Origin: an uncultured Flavobacteriales bacterium
GTDB taxonomy: Bacteria > Bacteroidota > Bacteroidia > Flavobacteriales_D > Sanyastnellaceae
Assembly (NCBI GenBank): GCA_938084585.1
Contig: CALKFF010000003.1
Coordinates: 1 to 64,000 of the forward strand
DNA length: 64,000 nt
Direction: 5' to 3'
This document shows, in pieces, positions 48,056-56,834 of the stretch. A program made the translations under genes and the position numbers. The notes beneath the pieces were generated by a model. That model made no database searches. It worked only from the letters and a program-made list of their open reading frames with translations, and was not told where the DNA came from. Every line of letters starts with the position of its first letter. Positions within the stretch are counted from its first letter, which is position 1.

Positions 48056-49651
48056 ATGCATCTCATTCCTTGGATCCTCTTGGCTTTGGCCATCTTGGTG
48101 CAACTCGCCGTCTTGCCCGTGCTCATCAAGCGCAATGACGCCGACGGCCCCGCATGGCAAGGGGCCGTGCCCGGCTTGCACTTTTTCCCCTGGCTCGATT
48201 TGATCGGCCGTCCCAAGCATTGGGCCCTGTTTCTTTTGGTGCCAGGCATCAACCTCCTCATGCTCACAATCATGCACGTGGAGCTCGGCCTTGCGTTTGG
48301 CAAGCGCTCCACGAAAGACCAGTGGATGTTTGGCGCCCTCCCATGGTGGGCGTTGTGGGAGCTGCGTCAGCAGGACCAAGCTTGGGTGGGAAAACGAGAC
48401 TGGTCCAAAACGCGCAAGTCCACGGCCCGAGAATGGAGCGAAGCCCTGTTGTGGGCCGTCGTGGTCGCGGGCTCCCTGCGCATGCTCATCGTCGAGCCCT
48501 TCACCATCCCCACGCCTTCCATGGAAGGGTCCATGCTTGTGGGAGATTACCTCATTGTCGACAAGACGGCGTACGGCCCCAAGTTGCCCCAGACCCCCGT
48601 GTCTATGCCGTTCATTCACAACGCCCTGCCTGGGGGCCTGACCCCGAGCTACACCAGCTGGTTCACCACGCCGTACACCCGTCTCCCGGGATGGCGGGGG
48701 GTGAAGCGCTACGACGCGGTGGTGTTCAGCTTCCCTTTGGGCGACACGGTGTACGTCGACCCGGTGTTGGTGGGACACGACACGCAGGCACTCCTGCGCC
48801 GTGAAGGCATTCGGCGTGCAGGCGGGGACGTCCAATCCTTCTCTTTGGCCCCTGACAAGTACATGGACGAAGCGCGCAAGCAAGCGGCCAAATCTCCTGG
48901 GTTGCGGGCGCGACCCATCGACAAGATGGAGAACTACGTGAAGCGGTGCGTGGGCTTGCCGGGAGAAACAGTGAGCGTGGTGGAAGGCCAACTTCACATC
49001 AACGGCGAGGCCATTGAGAACCCCGAAGGACTGCAGATGGAACACCGCGTGGTGTTTGCCAACCAAGCCGAAGCGCAGAATGCCTTCCGAAAACTTGGCC
49101 TGACCAAACTCGACCTCGGCCCTGTGAGCGCAATCCCTGAAGGCATCGCCGCGGTCATGGCCCTGACTGAAAAGGAGGTTCAGGCCATGGGAAATCTGGC
49201 TGTGTCGGTGGAGCCCATGAGCAATGCCCACAGACGGGGACGTCTGGAAATGTTCCCCAACGTGTGGGACCCCGAATTCAACGCGTGGGATCCTGACAAC
49301 TTCGGGCCCGTCACGTTGCCTCAGGCAGGTGCCACGGTGGAGCTGACCCCGCGCAACTTGGACATTTACCGCCGCTGGATCACCGTCTACGAAGGCCACG
49401 ACCTCGTGGAGCGTCCCGACGGACAAGTGACCCTGGACGGAGAGCCAGCCACGACGTACACCTTCGGCATGGACGGGTATTGGATGATGGGCGACAACCG
49501 CCACCGCTCGGCCGACAGCCGCATGTGGGGGTTTGTGCCTGAAAACCACATCGTAGGGCGGGCGTCGTTCATTTGGTTCAGCAAGCAAAACGAGGCGCAG
49601 CACGGCGAAGCCAAAATCCGGTGGGACCGCATGATGAAAACCGTCAAGTGA
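48056..49651 (+). CDS. lepB: signal peptidase I (long Bacteroidetes form)
   Basis: VVAGSLRMLIVEPFTIPTPSMEGSMLVGDYLIVDKTAYGPKLPQTP...VKRCVGLPGETVSVVEGQLHINGE...YWMMGDNRHRSADSRMWGFVPENHIVGRA. Confidence 0.97.
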   Translation: MHLIPWILLALAILVQLAVLPVLIKRNDADGPAWQGAVPGLHFFPWLDLIGRPKHWALFLLVPGINLLMLTIMHVELGLAFGKRSTKDQWMFGALPWWALWELRQQDQAWVGKRDWSKTRKSTAREWSEALLWAVVVAGSLRMLIVEPFTIPTPSMEGSMLVGDYLIVDKTAYGPKLPQTPVSMPFIHNALPGGLTPSYTSWFTTPYTRLPGWRGVKRYDAVVFSFPLGDTVYVDPVLVGHDTQALLRREGIRRAGGDVQSFSLAPDKYMDEARKQAAKSPGLRARPIDKMENYVKRCVGLPGETVSVVEGQLHINGEAIENPEGLQMEHRVVFANQAEAQNAFRKLGLTKLDLGPVSAIPEGIAAVMALTEKEVQAMGNLAVSVEPMSNAHRRGRLEMFPNVWDPEFNAWDPDNFGPVTLPQAGATVELTPRNLDIYRRWITVYEGHDLVERPDGQVTLDGEPATTYTFGMDGYWMMGDNRHRSADSRMWGFVPENHIVGRASFIWFSKQNEAQHGEAKIRWDRMMKTVK

Positions 49652-50268
49652 GCGGTGCACGGGCCATCCTGCCCGCCGCGTTGTTCCCCCCGGCCGCGTG
49701 GTTCGAGGTCGCCCGAAAGCCGAGAACGTTGGTGTGCCAGCACGAACACTACGTCAAGCAGAGCCTGAGAAACCGCATTGCCTTGGTCCAGAGCCAAGGC
49801 CCTTGTTTTGTCACGGTGCCCGTGCACCGGCGGGGTGCGGCAAGCCGGGGGCTTCGCGACATCTTCTTCACCGACAAGGTTCATCCGGGCCTCTTGCTCA
49901 AACCCCTTCGCACCAATTGTGGCAGTGCGCCGTTTTTCGAGCACTACATGGACGACGTGGAACGTTGGTCGTTCGACCACCTTCAACCCGGCGGGTCGTG
50001 GCTTGACGCCGCCCTGGCCTCGACCACCTTGGCCAGCGGCTGGCTCGGGCAGGCGCACCCGGCGCTCACACCTTCCTACCTCGAGGCGGAACCTTATGCA
50101 GACTGGCGGCGGAAAGGGCGTTGGCTCGACGTCTCCACCGCGCCCTATCCCCAAGTTTTTGAAGACAGGCTGGGCTTTGTTGGAGGTCGGTCGATCCTCG
50201 ACGTGGTCTTCCACCTCGGGCCGGAAGCCGCCTCTTTACCTTCGCGCCATGGAGACACCCCCACTTGA
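49648..50268 (+). CDS. WbqC family protein
   Basis: WFEVARKPRTLVCQHEHYVKQSLRNRIALVQSQGPCFVTVPV...DKVHPGLLLKPLRTNCGSAPFFEHYMDDV; GTG start overlapping lepB stop. Confidence 0.82.
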   Translation: MSGARAILPAALFPPAAWFEVARKPRTLVCQHEHYVKQSLRNRIALVQSQGPCFVTVPVHRRGAASRGLRDIFFTDKVHPGLLLKPLRTNCGSAPFFEHYMDDVERWSFDHLQPGGSWLDAALASTTLASGWLGQAHPALTPSYLEAEPYADWRRKGRWLDVSTAPYPQVFEDRLGFVGGRSILDVVFHLGPEAASLPSRHGDTPT

Positions 50269-51355
50269 ACTCACCCCCCTCCACGATGCGCACCTTGCGG
50301 CGGGAGGCAAGATGGTTCCCTTCGCTGGGTTCAACATGCCTGTGCAATACGCCGGGCTGAAGGAAGAGCACCACGCCGTGCGCGACCACGTTGGCATGTT
50401 TGACGTGAGCCACATGGGCGAGTTTTTCGTGTCTGGACCAGACGCGTTGGCCTTGGTCCAGTGGGTGTCCAGCAACGACGCCAGCGCCTTGTTCGACGGC
50501 AAAGTCCAATACAGCTGCATGCCCAACGGCCGCGGCGGCATCGTGGACGACTTGTTGGTGTATCGGATGGCGGAAGACCGGTACATGCTCGTTGTCAACG
50601 CAAGCAACCGGGCCAAAGACTGGGCTTGGATTCAATCCCAAGTCGACGAGAAAGGCTTCGACGTGTCGCTCGAAGACGCCAGCGACAGGCATGCGTTGAT
50701 CGCGCTCCAAGGCCCGGAAGCCCAACGCGTCCTCGGGCAGCTGTCCCCGTCCCGCAAGGATGGTCAGCCTTGGGAAGAGCTTACCTACTACACCTTCGCT
50801 GAAGGCACGCTCCTTGGATCCAACGTCTTGGTGTCGGCCACAGGCTACACCGGCGCCGGCGGCGTGGAGATTTACGTGGTGCCAGAAGGGGTGGAAGCCA
50901 TCTGGCGCGCCTTGTTGGATGCTGGCGTGCCGCCATGCGGACTCGGCGCCCGCGACACGTTGCGCATGGAAATGGGGTTCTGCCTCTACGGCAACGACAT
51001 CGACGACACCACCTCCCCCATGGCCGCCGGACTGGGCTGGGTCACGAAGTTCACCAAGGACTTCGTGGACGCCGACACCCTGAAGGCCCACAAGTCCGAC
51101 GGCACGCCGCAACGGCTGCGGGGACTGGTCATGGACGACCGAGGGATTCCTCGCCAGGGGTACGACGTGGTGGACGCGTCAGGCCAGGTGGTGGGAACCG
51201 TCACGAGCGGAACGATGTCCCCTTCCTTAGGCCATGGCATCGGGATGGCCTACCTTGACCGCGCTGTGTCCAGCTTGGGCACGGACCTGTTCGTCCAAAT
51301 CCGAAACAAAAGGGTGGCCTGCCACGTGGTGAAGTTTCCCTTTTTGACCTCCTGA
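50249..51355 (+). CDS. gcvT: glycine cleavage system aminomethyltransferase
   Basis: TPLHDAHLAAGGKMVPFAGFNMPVQYAGLKEEHHAVRDHVGMFDVSHMGEF...GYTGAGGVEIYV...GLGARDTLRMEMGFCLYGNDID. Confidence 0.98.
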   Translation: METPPLELTPLHDAHLAAGGKMVPFAGFNMPVQYAGLKEEHHAVRDHVGMFDVSHMGEFFVSGPDALALVQWVSSNDASALFDGKVQYSCMPNGRGGIVDDLLVYRMAEDRYMLVVNASNRAKDWAWIQSQVDEKGFDVSLEDASDRHALIALQGPEAQRVLGQLSPSRKDGQPWEELTYYTFAEGTLLGSNVLVSATGYTGAGGVEIYVVPEGVEAIWRALLDAGVPPCGLGARDTLRMEMGFCLYGNDIDDTTSPMAAGLGWVTKFTKDFVDADTLKAHKSDGTPQRLRGLVMDDRGIPRQGYDVVDASGQVVGTVTSGTMSPSLGHGIGMAYLDRAVSSLGTDLFVQIRNKRVACHVVKFPFLTS

Positions 51356-51374
51356 ATCTGACACCCACGACGTC

Positions 51375-52106
51375 ATGAACCGCATTGAAGTTTGCTTCTC
51401 GCCCGGCGAGTACCACCTCTACGAGCAAGACTTTGACCTCGTGGTCGTCTTGGACGTGCTTCGGGCCACCTCCGCCATTTGCACCGCCATGGAACACGGC
51501 GTGGGGGAAATCATCCCTGTGGCGACGTTAGAGGAAGCTCGGGCGTACAAGGAACAAGGCCACATCGTGGCTGCGGAACGCGGTGGACAAATCGTGGAAG
51601 GGTTTGACATGGGCAATTCTCCCTACAGCTACATGGAACCCGAGCTGAAGGGCAAAACCGTGGTGCTGACCACCACCAACGGCACGAAAGCGATCAACAT
51701 GGCCAAGGACAAGTCCACTGTGGTGGTGGGCGCGCTGAACAACCTCGACGCCATCTGCGCCTGGCTCATTGAGCAAGAGCGCGACGTGTTGGTCTTGGGG
51801 TCGGGGTGGAAGGACAAATTCAACCTGGAGGACACCATTTGTGGCGGGGCCATCGCGGACCTCTGTTTGGCCTCAGGGAAGTTCTACGCGGACGAAGACA
51901 GCACCGTGGCGGCCAAATTCTTGTTCCGTTCGTCGCGCGACAACATGTTCTCTTTCTTGAAGGCCTCCTCGCACAGACGGCGGCTGCGCAAGTTGAATTT
52001 GAACGAGGACGTGAAGTATTGCTTGACGCCAAACAACTGCACAGCCATCCCCATCTTGAAAAACGGTTCCTTGGTTCGGCTGAACCATGAACCGACGTCC
52101 ACTTGA
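51375..52106 (+). CDS. comB: 2-phosphosulfolactate phosphatase family protein
   Basis: VVVLDVLRATSAICTAMEHG...TTTNGTKAINMAK...VLGSGWKDKFNLEDTICGGAIAD. Confidence 0.92.
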   Translation: MNRIEVCFSPGEYHLYEQDFDLVVVLDVLRATSAICTAMEHGVGEIIPVATLEEARAYKEQGHIVAAERGGQIVEGFDMGNSPYSYMEPELKGKTVVLTTTNGTKAINMAKDKSTVVVGALNNLDAICAWLIEQERDVLVLGSGWKDKFNLEDTICGGAIADLCLASGKFYADEDSTVAAKFLFRSSRDNMFSFLKASSHRRRLRKLNLNEDVKYCLTPNNCTAIPILKNGSLVRLNHEPTST

Positions 52107-53331
52107 GCTTCTGGCAGGCGCCATCGTCTGCTCCCTCCCTGCCTTGCTGACTGGCTGGGGGTTCTCCCCGCACCGCCACATCCACGCGAAAGCCTGGACG
52201 CAACTGCCCCGTGACCTCCAGGAGGCCTGGGGCGGTGACCCCACCGTCTTGGTGCGCCATGCCACATCCGCCGACGCCCGCAAGCACACCGACACCCTCG
52301 AGCCGTCCCGGCATTACCTCGATTTGGACGACGTCCTGGACGTGTGGACTGAACCTTCGTCGTCCGCCGAGCTTGTGGGCGTGAGCTGGCAAGACTACCG
52401 CACCATGGTGACGTCGGTTGACAGCACCCTGGATCCACGAAGGTTTGGGGTGTTGCCCTGGCAGTTGCATTGGACGTACCGGAAGCTTGTGGCTTTGATG
52501 GCCGCGACAGACTCCACCCCTGTCGCCTTGGACGACGTGCTGCGGACCGCCGCGGATTTGGGACACTACTTGGCGGACGCCCACGTGCCGCTTCACACCA
52601 CCGGGAACTACAACGGCCAACGGACCAACCAAACGGGCATTCACGCCTTGTGGGAAACCCACAATGTGGAGCACCTGATGGCGTCGCACACGTGCGACCT
52701 GTCCGAGGCCCTCCCCGACTACGACCCCCTTTGGACGCCATGGGACATCCTGAGAACGAGCCACAGAGACGTGGCACATGTGCTTGCGGCAGAAGCGGAA
52801 TGGCGACAGCTGACCCAAGCCCACGGATGGGCATTGCGCCGGCGCGGGCGCACACTGTCCATGCTGCCGAGTCCCGAGGCGTTGCATTGCTGGGACAGCC
52901 TGACCGGGCACCGCACATGGCCGAGGTTTTGCGAAACCAGCCACATTGTGGCGTCTGCATGGGTGAGCGCATGGCACGACGCCGGCACCCCAACCTTGGA
53001 CCACAGCCGTCCAGCGTTGCGCGAACCCGGCATGTTGTACCTTTTCAAAACCTGGCTTCATGAACGATTCCACGCACATCCTCCTGTTGGACCCCTTTCA
53101 CGGAGGATCCCACGCCGCTTGGAGTCAAGGCGTCCGAAAAGGACTCACCCGACTTGGACATCGCGTGGAACTTTTCACGTTGCCCGCCAACCATTGGAAG
53201 TGGCGCATGCAAGGCGCCGCGGCCATTTGGGCCAACCAGTTGCAAGACGCGCCTCGCCCAGACGTCCTTCTCACCACGGACATGTGCGACCTCGCGCAGC
53301 TGAAGGGCTTGTTGCCGGCCTCTTGGCATGA
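52087..53331 (+). CDS. zinc-dependent phospholipase C / S1-P1-nuclease-like protein; probable anomalous C-terminal readthrough
   Basis: LTGWGFSPHRHIHAKAWTQLP...SRHYLDLDD...DLGHYLADAHVPLHTTGNYNGQRTNQTGIHALWETH...ASAWVSAWHDAGTP. Residues after ~53060 are R/P/H-rich and out of frame with the next gene. Confidence 0.8.
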   Translation: MNRRPLELLAGAIVCSLPALLTGWGFSPHRHIHAKAWTQLPRDLQEAWGGDPTVLVRHATSADARKHTDTLEPSRHYLDLDDVLDVWTEPSSSAELVGVSWQDYRTMVTSVDSTLDPRRFGVLPWQLHWTYRKLVALMAATDSTPVALDDVLRTAADLGHYLADAHVPLHTTGNYNGQRTNQTGIHALWETHNVEHLMASHTCDLSEALPDYDPLWTPWDILRTSHRDVAHVLAAEAEWRQLTQAHGWALRRRGRTLSMLPSPEALHCWDSLTGHRTWPRFCETSHIVASAWVSAWHDAGTPTLDHSRPALREPGMLYLFKTWLHERFHAHPPVGPLSRRIPRRLESRRPKRTHPTWTSRGTFHVARQPLEVAHARRRGHLGQPVARRASPRRPSHHGHVRPRAAEGLVAGLLA

Positions 53332-54187
53332 CGTCAAATGTGTGGTCATGTTCCACGAGAACCAACTCACGTTTCCGTGGTCCCCGACGGATCAGGACCC
53401 CCACCTGGGCCGAGACTTGGCGTACAGCTACATCAACGTGTCGAGTGCGCTTGCCGCAGACCAGGTTTGGTTCAATTCCGCCCACCACCGCGACGTGTTT
53501 TTGGAGGCCGTCGACCTCTGGATGGCCAAGATGCCCAAGCCGAGGCTGCATCAACCGGCGGCGCGCATCGCGGCCCGAAGTCATGTGGTGCGGCTTGGGT
53601 TGGACTTTGAAGGGTGGGACGCCCTGAAGCCCAACGCCGCCACCATCTGGAAAGACTGCCAAGTGCCAGTGCTTCTGTGGAACCAAAGGTGGTCGTGGGA
53701 CAAAGGCACAGACGCCTGGATGGATCTCGTTCACGGCATTTTGGAACAGGGCATTCCAGCCGAGTTTGTGGTGCTGGGAGAATCCAAGGGGAGGCTCCCC
53801 GACGGCTGGGAGGCGATGCGCGACAAAATGGGGGCACGTTGCCTTCAGTGGGGATACGCCGACTCCAAGTCCGACTACGTTCAATGGTTGTGGCGCAGCA
53901 CAGCGGCTCCCTTGGCGCCGAAGCAGGAATACTTTGGGTTGGCCATGGTGGAAGCCATGCGGTGCGAAGTGATGCCGTGGGTGCCGGAATCGCACGCCTA
54001 CACAGAGACCATGCCTAAGGGGCACCGATTCATGCCACAGAACACCTGGCTCGACGGCCTTCGTGATCAAGTGTGGAAAACCTGGCCTATGTCCCCTGCC
54101 GCGTACCGACGGAAGGCCGATTCCTACGCTTGGGACAACGTCATCCCCGACCTGGATCTGCTCCTTGGACAGGCTGTGTCTTCCTGA
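53060..54187 (+). CDS. GTDC1/QTMAN-like (tRNA-queuosine alpha-mannosyltransferase-like) glycosyltransferase
   Basis: ILLLDPFHGGSHAAWSQG, VELFTLPANHWKWRMQGAAAIWANQL, DVLLTTDMCDLAQLKGLLP, CVVMFHENQLTFPW, AYSYINVSSALAADQVWFNSAHHRDVFLEAV; C-terminal GT4-like EYFGLAMVEAMRCEVMPWVPE. Confidence 0.82.
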   Translation: MNDSTHILLLDPFHGGSHAAWSQGVRKGLTRLGHRVELFTLPANHWKWRMQGAAAIWANQLQDAPRPDVLLTTDMCDLAQLKGLLPASWHDVKCVVMFHENQLTFPWSPTDQDPHLGRDLAYSYINVSSALAADQVWFNSAHHRDVFLEAVDLWMAKMPKPRLHQPAARIAARSHVVRLGLDFEGWDALKPNAATIWKDCQVPVLLWNQRWSWDKGTDAWMDLVHGILEQGIPAEFVVLGESKGRLPDGWEAMRDKMGARCLQWGYADSKSDYVQWLWRSTAAPLAPKQEYFGLAMVEAMRCEVMPWVPESHAYTETMPKGHRFMPQNTWLDGLRDQVWKTWPMSPAAYRRKADSYAWDNVIPDLDLLLGQAVSS

Positions 54188-54194
54188 ACAGCAT

Positions 54195-54635
54195 TCAGGA
54201 CCACACCAACCCCATGGCCGACATGGCCTGGGCCAACTCCTTCGGCGCCCGTTTGGGCCTGCCTGACCTTCCGTCCACAAAAACCAAAACCACCCTGCCC
54301 ACCACCAGAAGATCTTCCCCCCGTCTCACTTCACAATGGAGCTCCAGTTTGGATGTGGGCGGCTGGGTGATGTGCGAGTGCACTTCCAGCAGCTCGTCGT
54401 AACGTGCAGGCAGCTTGTACGTCAGATCCAATTGAACCACTGGCAACAACGTCCCTTCCTGTTCCATTTGGGCGTACACAAATCCCGCGTCGCGCAGCAT
54501 TTCCACGCGAGCCGCTTCCAAGTAGGCCGCGTACGTCCCATGGTACACCATGTCCATCCTGTCTGTGTCTGCGTACCTCACACGCACATCGTGCACGTGC
54601 ACCTTGCCTCCGTCGGTGGCCTGAAAATGTCCCAT
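54195..54635 (-). CDS. YbgC/FadM-type acyl-CoA thioesterase
   Basis: HVHDVRVRYADTDRMDMVYHGTYAAYLEAARVEMLRDAGFVYAQMEQEGTLLPVVQLDLTYKLPARYDELLEV. Confidence 0.9.
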   Translation of the reverse strand: MGHFQATDGGKVHVHDVRVRYADTDRMDMVYHGTYAAYLEAARVEMLRDAGFVYAQMEQEGTLLPVVQLDLTYKLPARYDELLEVHSHITQPPTSKLELHCEVRRGEDLLVVGRVVLVFVDGRSGRPKRAPKELAQAMSAMGLVWS

Positions 54636-54859
54636 GGGTGCAAGATGCAAAGCGGGAACGGACTCAGCATTTTTCACAACATAAATTTTATGGTTGCTTT
54701 GGATTTTCACCCTGTTAGAATTCGTCAAAAATCAAGGCCTGTGAATTTTTTTTTTGAGGAGATTTATCCCAAAATTCGCCTTCTCGGTTGTGGATGAAAA
54801 ACACCTCTTTTTAGGGGTGTTTGAAGACCAACCGGTTGAACCTTTTTCATCCTCTCTGC
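54636..54859. other. AT-rich intergenic region upstream of dnaA; candidate oriC
   Basis: Visibly AT-rich relative to surroundings (gaattttttttttgag, ataaatttta); DnaA-box-like TTTTTCACA (54670-54678) and TGTGGATGA = TCATCCACA rc (54789-54797); hairpin aaacacctc-ttttta-ggggtgttt before dnaA. Confidence 0.5.
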
Positions 54860-56296
54860 ATGAACCAAGACCACGCCAGCGTTTGGGCCCAGTGCCTGAC
54901 TGTCATCAAGGACAACATCAACGATCAGGCGTTCAAGACTTGGTTTGCCCCCATCAAGCCGGTGAAGCTCGATGGCAATGTGCTCACGATTCAAGTCCCC
55001 TCCCAGTTTTTCTACGAGTGGCTTGAGGAGCACTACGTCTCTTTGTTGCGCAAGACTGTGCGCAAAGAGCTCGGCGCGGACGCTCGTTTGGAATACAGCA
55101 TCATCATGGAGCACGCCCGCCAAGGGGTCTCCAGCAGTCCCTACACGGTCAATGTTCCCACCACCGAAGTGCGCGCCACTCGGAACGCGGAAGTGTCCAT
55201 GCCGATTGTGGGAGAGCCCGCCCCCATCAAGAATCCTTTTGTGATTCCAGGATTGCGCAAGTTGAACATCGACTCCAACCTGAATCCCAACTACGCATTC
55301 GACAGCTTCATCGAAGGTGAGTGCAACCGTCTTGCACGCAGCGCAGGTTTTGCCGTGGCCAACAAGCCTGGCGGAACGGCCTTCAACCCCCTCCTCATTT
55401 ACGGAGGTGTTGGCTTGGGCAAAACGCACCTCGCCCACGCCATAGGACTGGAGATCAAGAACCAACAGCCGGACAAGACCGTGCTGTATGTGAGTTCTGA
55501 GCGCTTCACCCACCAATTCATCGACGCCGTCCGCAACAACACCGTCAACGACTTCAGCCACTTCTACCAAATGATGGACGTGCTGATCATCGACGATGTG
55601 CAGTTCTTCAGCGGCAAGGAAAAGACCCAAGACGTCTTCTTCCACATCTTCAACCACCTGCACCAAACGGGCAAGCAAATTGTCCTGACATCGGACAAAG
55701 CGCCTGTGGAGATGCAGGGCATGGAGCAACGCCTGTTGTCACGCTTCAAGTGGGGATTGAGTGCAGACCTCCAGGTGCCTTCGTTGGAAACCCGGATGGC
55801 CATCTTGGAAAAGAAGATGTACGCCGACGGCATTGAGCTTCCACGGGAAGTCATCGAGTACCTGGCGTACAGCATCACGACCAACGTGCGTGAGTTGGAG
55901 GGCGCCCTCATTTCTTTGGTGGCCCAAGCCAGCTTGAACCGCAAGGCCATCACCCTGGATTTGGCGAAGCACATGATTGACAAGTTTGTCAAGAACACCG
56001 CACGGGAAGTCAGCATTGACTACATCCAGAAAGTGGTGTGCGACTACTTCGACTTGCCCATCGAGTTGCTTAAGAGCAAGACCCGCAAGCGCGAAATTGT
56101 CCAGGCCCGCCAGATTTCGATGTACTTCGCAAAGAAGATGACCAAATCGTCGTTGGCCAACATCGGATTGCACTGTGGAGGCAAGGACCACGCCACCGTG
56201 TTGCATGCGTGCCGGACGGTCAACAACCTGAGCGAAACCGACAAGCACTTCCGGAAGTACTTGGAAGACCTCGAAAAGAAACTGGCCATCCACTGA
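54860..56296 (+). CDS. dnaA: chromosomal replication initiator protein DnaA
   Basis: NPFVIPGLRKLNIDSNLNPNYAFDSFIEGECNRLARSAG...LLIYGGVGLGKTHLAHAIG...VLIIDDVQFFSGKEKTQDVFFHIFN...HCGGKDHATVLHACRTV. Start at MNQDHASVWAQCL. Confidence 0.98.
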   Translation: MNQDHASVWAQCLTVIKDNINDQAFKTWFAPIKPVKLDGNVLTIQVPSQFFYEWLEEHYVSLLRKTVRKELGADARLEYSIIMEHARQGVSSSPYTVNVPTTEVRATRNAEVSMPIVGEPAPIKNPFVIPGLRKLNIDSNLNPNYAFDSFIEGECNRLARSAGFAVANKPGGTAFNPLLIYGGVGLGKTHLAHAIGLEIKNQQPDKTVLYVSSERFTHQFIDAVRNNTVNDFSHFYQMMDVLIIDDVQFFSGKEKTQDVFFHIFNHLHQTGKQIVLTSDKAPVEMQGMEQRLLSRFKWGLSADLQVPSLETRMAILEKKMYADGIELPREVIEYLAYSITTNVRELEGALISLVAQASLNRKAITLDLAKHMIDKFVKNTAREVSIDYIQKVVCDYFDLPIELLKSKTRKREIVQARQISMYFAKKMTKSSLANIGLHCGGKDHATVLHACRTVNNLSETDKHFRKYLEDLEKKLAIH

Positions 56297-56320
56297 TTGG
56301 TCAGGCGATTCACAATCGAC

Positions 56321-56350
56321 AAAGCCCCTGCAGTTGCGGGGGCTTTTTTT
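56321..56350 (+). terminator. Rho-independent terminator downstream of dnaA
   Basis: AAAGCCCC-tgcagttgc-GGGGGCTTTTTTT. Confidence 0.9.
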
Positions 56351-56366
56351 GTGCCATCTTGGACGC

Positions 56367-56831
56367 ATGAGCAAACACCCCATGAATGTCCTGGCCGTGT
56401 GTCTCGGCAACATTTGCCGGTCCCCCATGGCAGAAGGCCTCCTGCGACACCACATTCAACAGCGTGGGCTTCGCTGCAGAGTCGACTCAGCCGGCACCAG
56501 CGCTCACCACGCAGGCGAGCATCCCGACCGACGTGCGCAACAAGAAATGCGACGCCACGGCATCGACATCTCCAAGCAAACGTCCCGTCAGCTCGTGCGC
56601 AAAGACTTCGAACGCTTCGATTGGATTCTCGTGATGGACCGTTCCAACCTCGCCAACGCGCAGGAGCTTGCAGGACACAACGAGGGCCACTTGGCCAAAA
56701 TCAAACTGTTCGTGCCCGACGCCGAAGTCCCAGACCCCTACTACGGGGGCGCAGAAGGATTCAGCCAGGTTTACGACATGGTGGATGCCGCCGCTGAGCG
56801 ATGGGTGGCGACGTGGCAAAGCGACATTTGA
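56367..56831 (+). CDS. low-molecular-weight protein tyrosine phosphatase
   Basis: NVLAVCLGNICRSPMAEGLLRHH (CX5R P-loop), DSAGTSAHHAGEHPDRRA, VPDPYYGGAEGFSQVYDMVDAAA. Confidence 0.96.
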   Translation: MSKHPMNVLAVCLGNICRSPMAEGLLRHHIQQRGLRCRVDSAGTSAHHAGEHPDRRAQQEMRRHGIDISKQTSRQLVRKDFERFDWILVMDRSNLANAQELAGHNEGHLAKIKLFVPDAEVPDPYYGGAEGFSQVYDMVDAAAERWVATWQSDI

Positions 56832-56834
56832 TGC

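Noticed and set aside
48029-49660. 543-aa minus-strand ORF antisense to lepB
   Set aside because: Shadow ORF with no domain; lepB catalytic motifs are on the plus strand.
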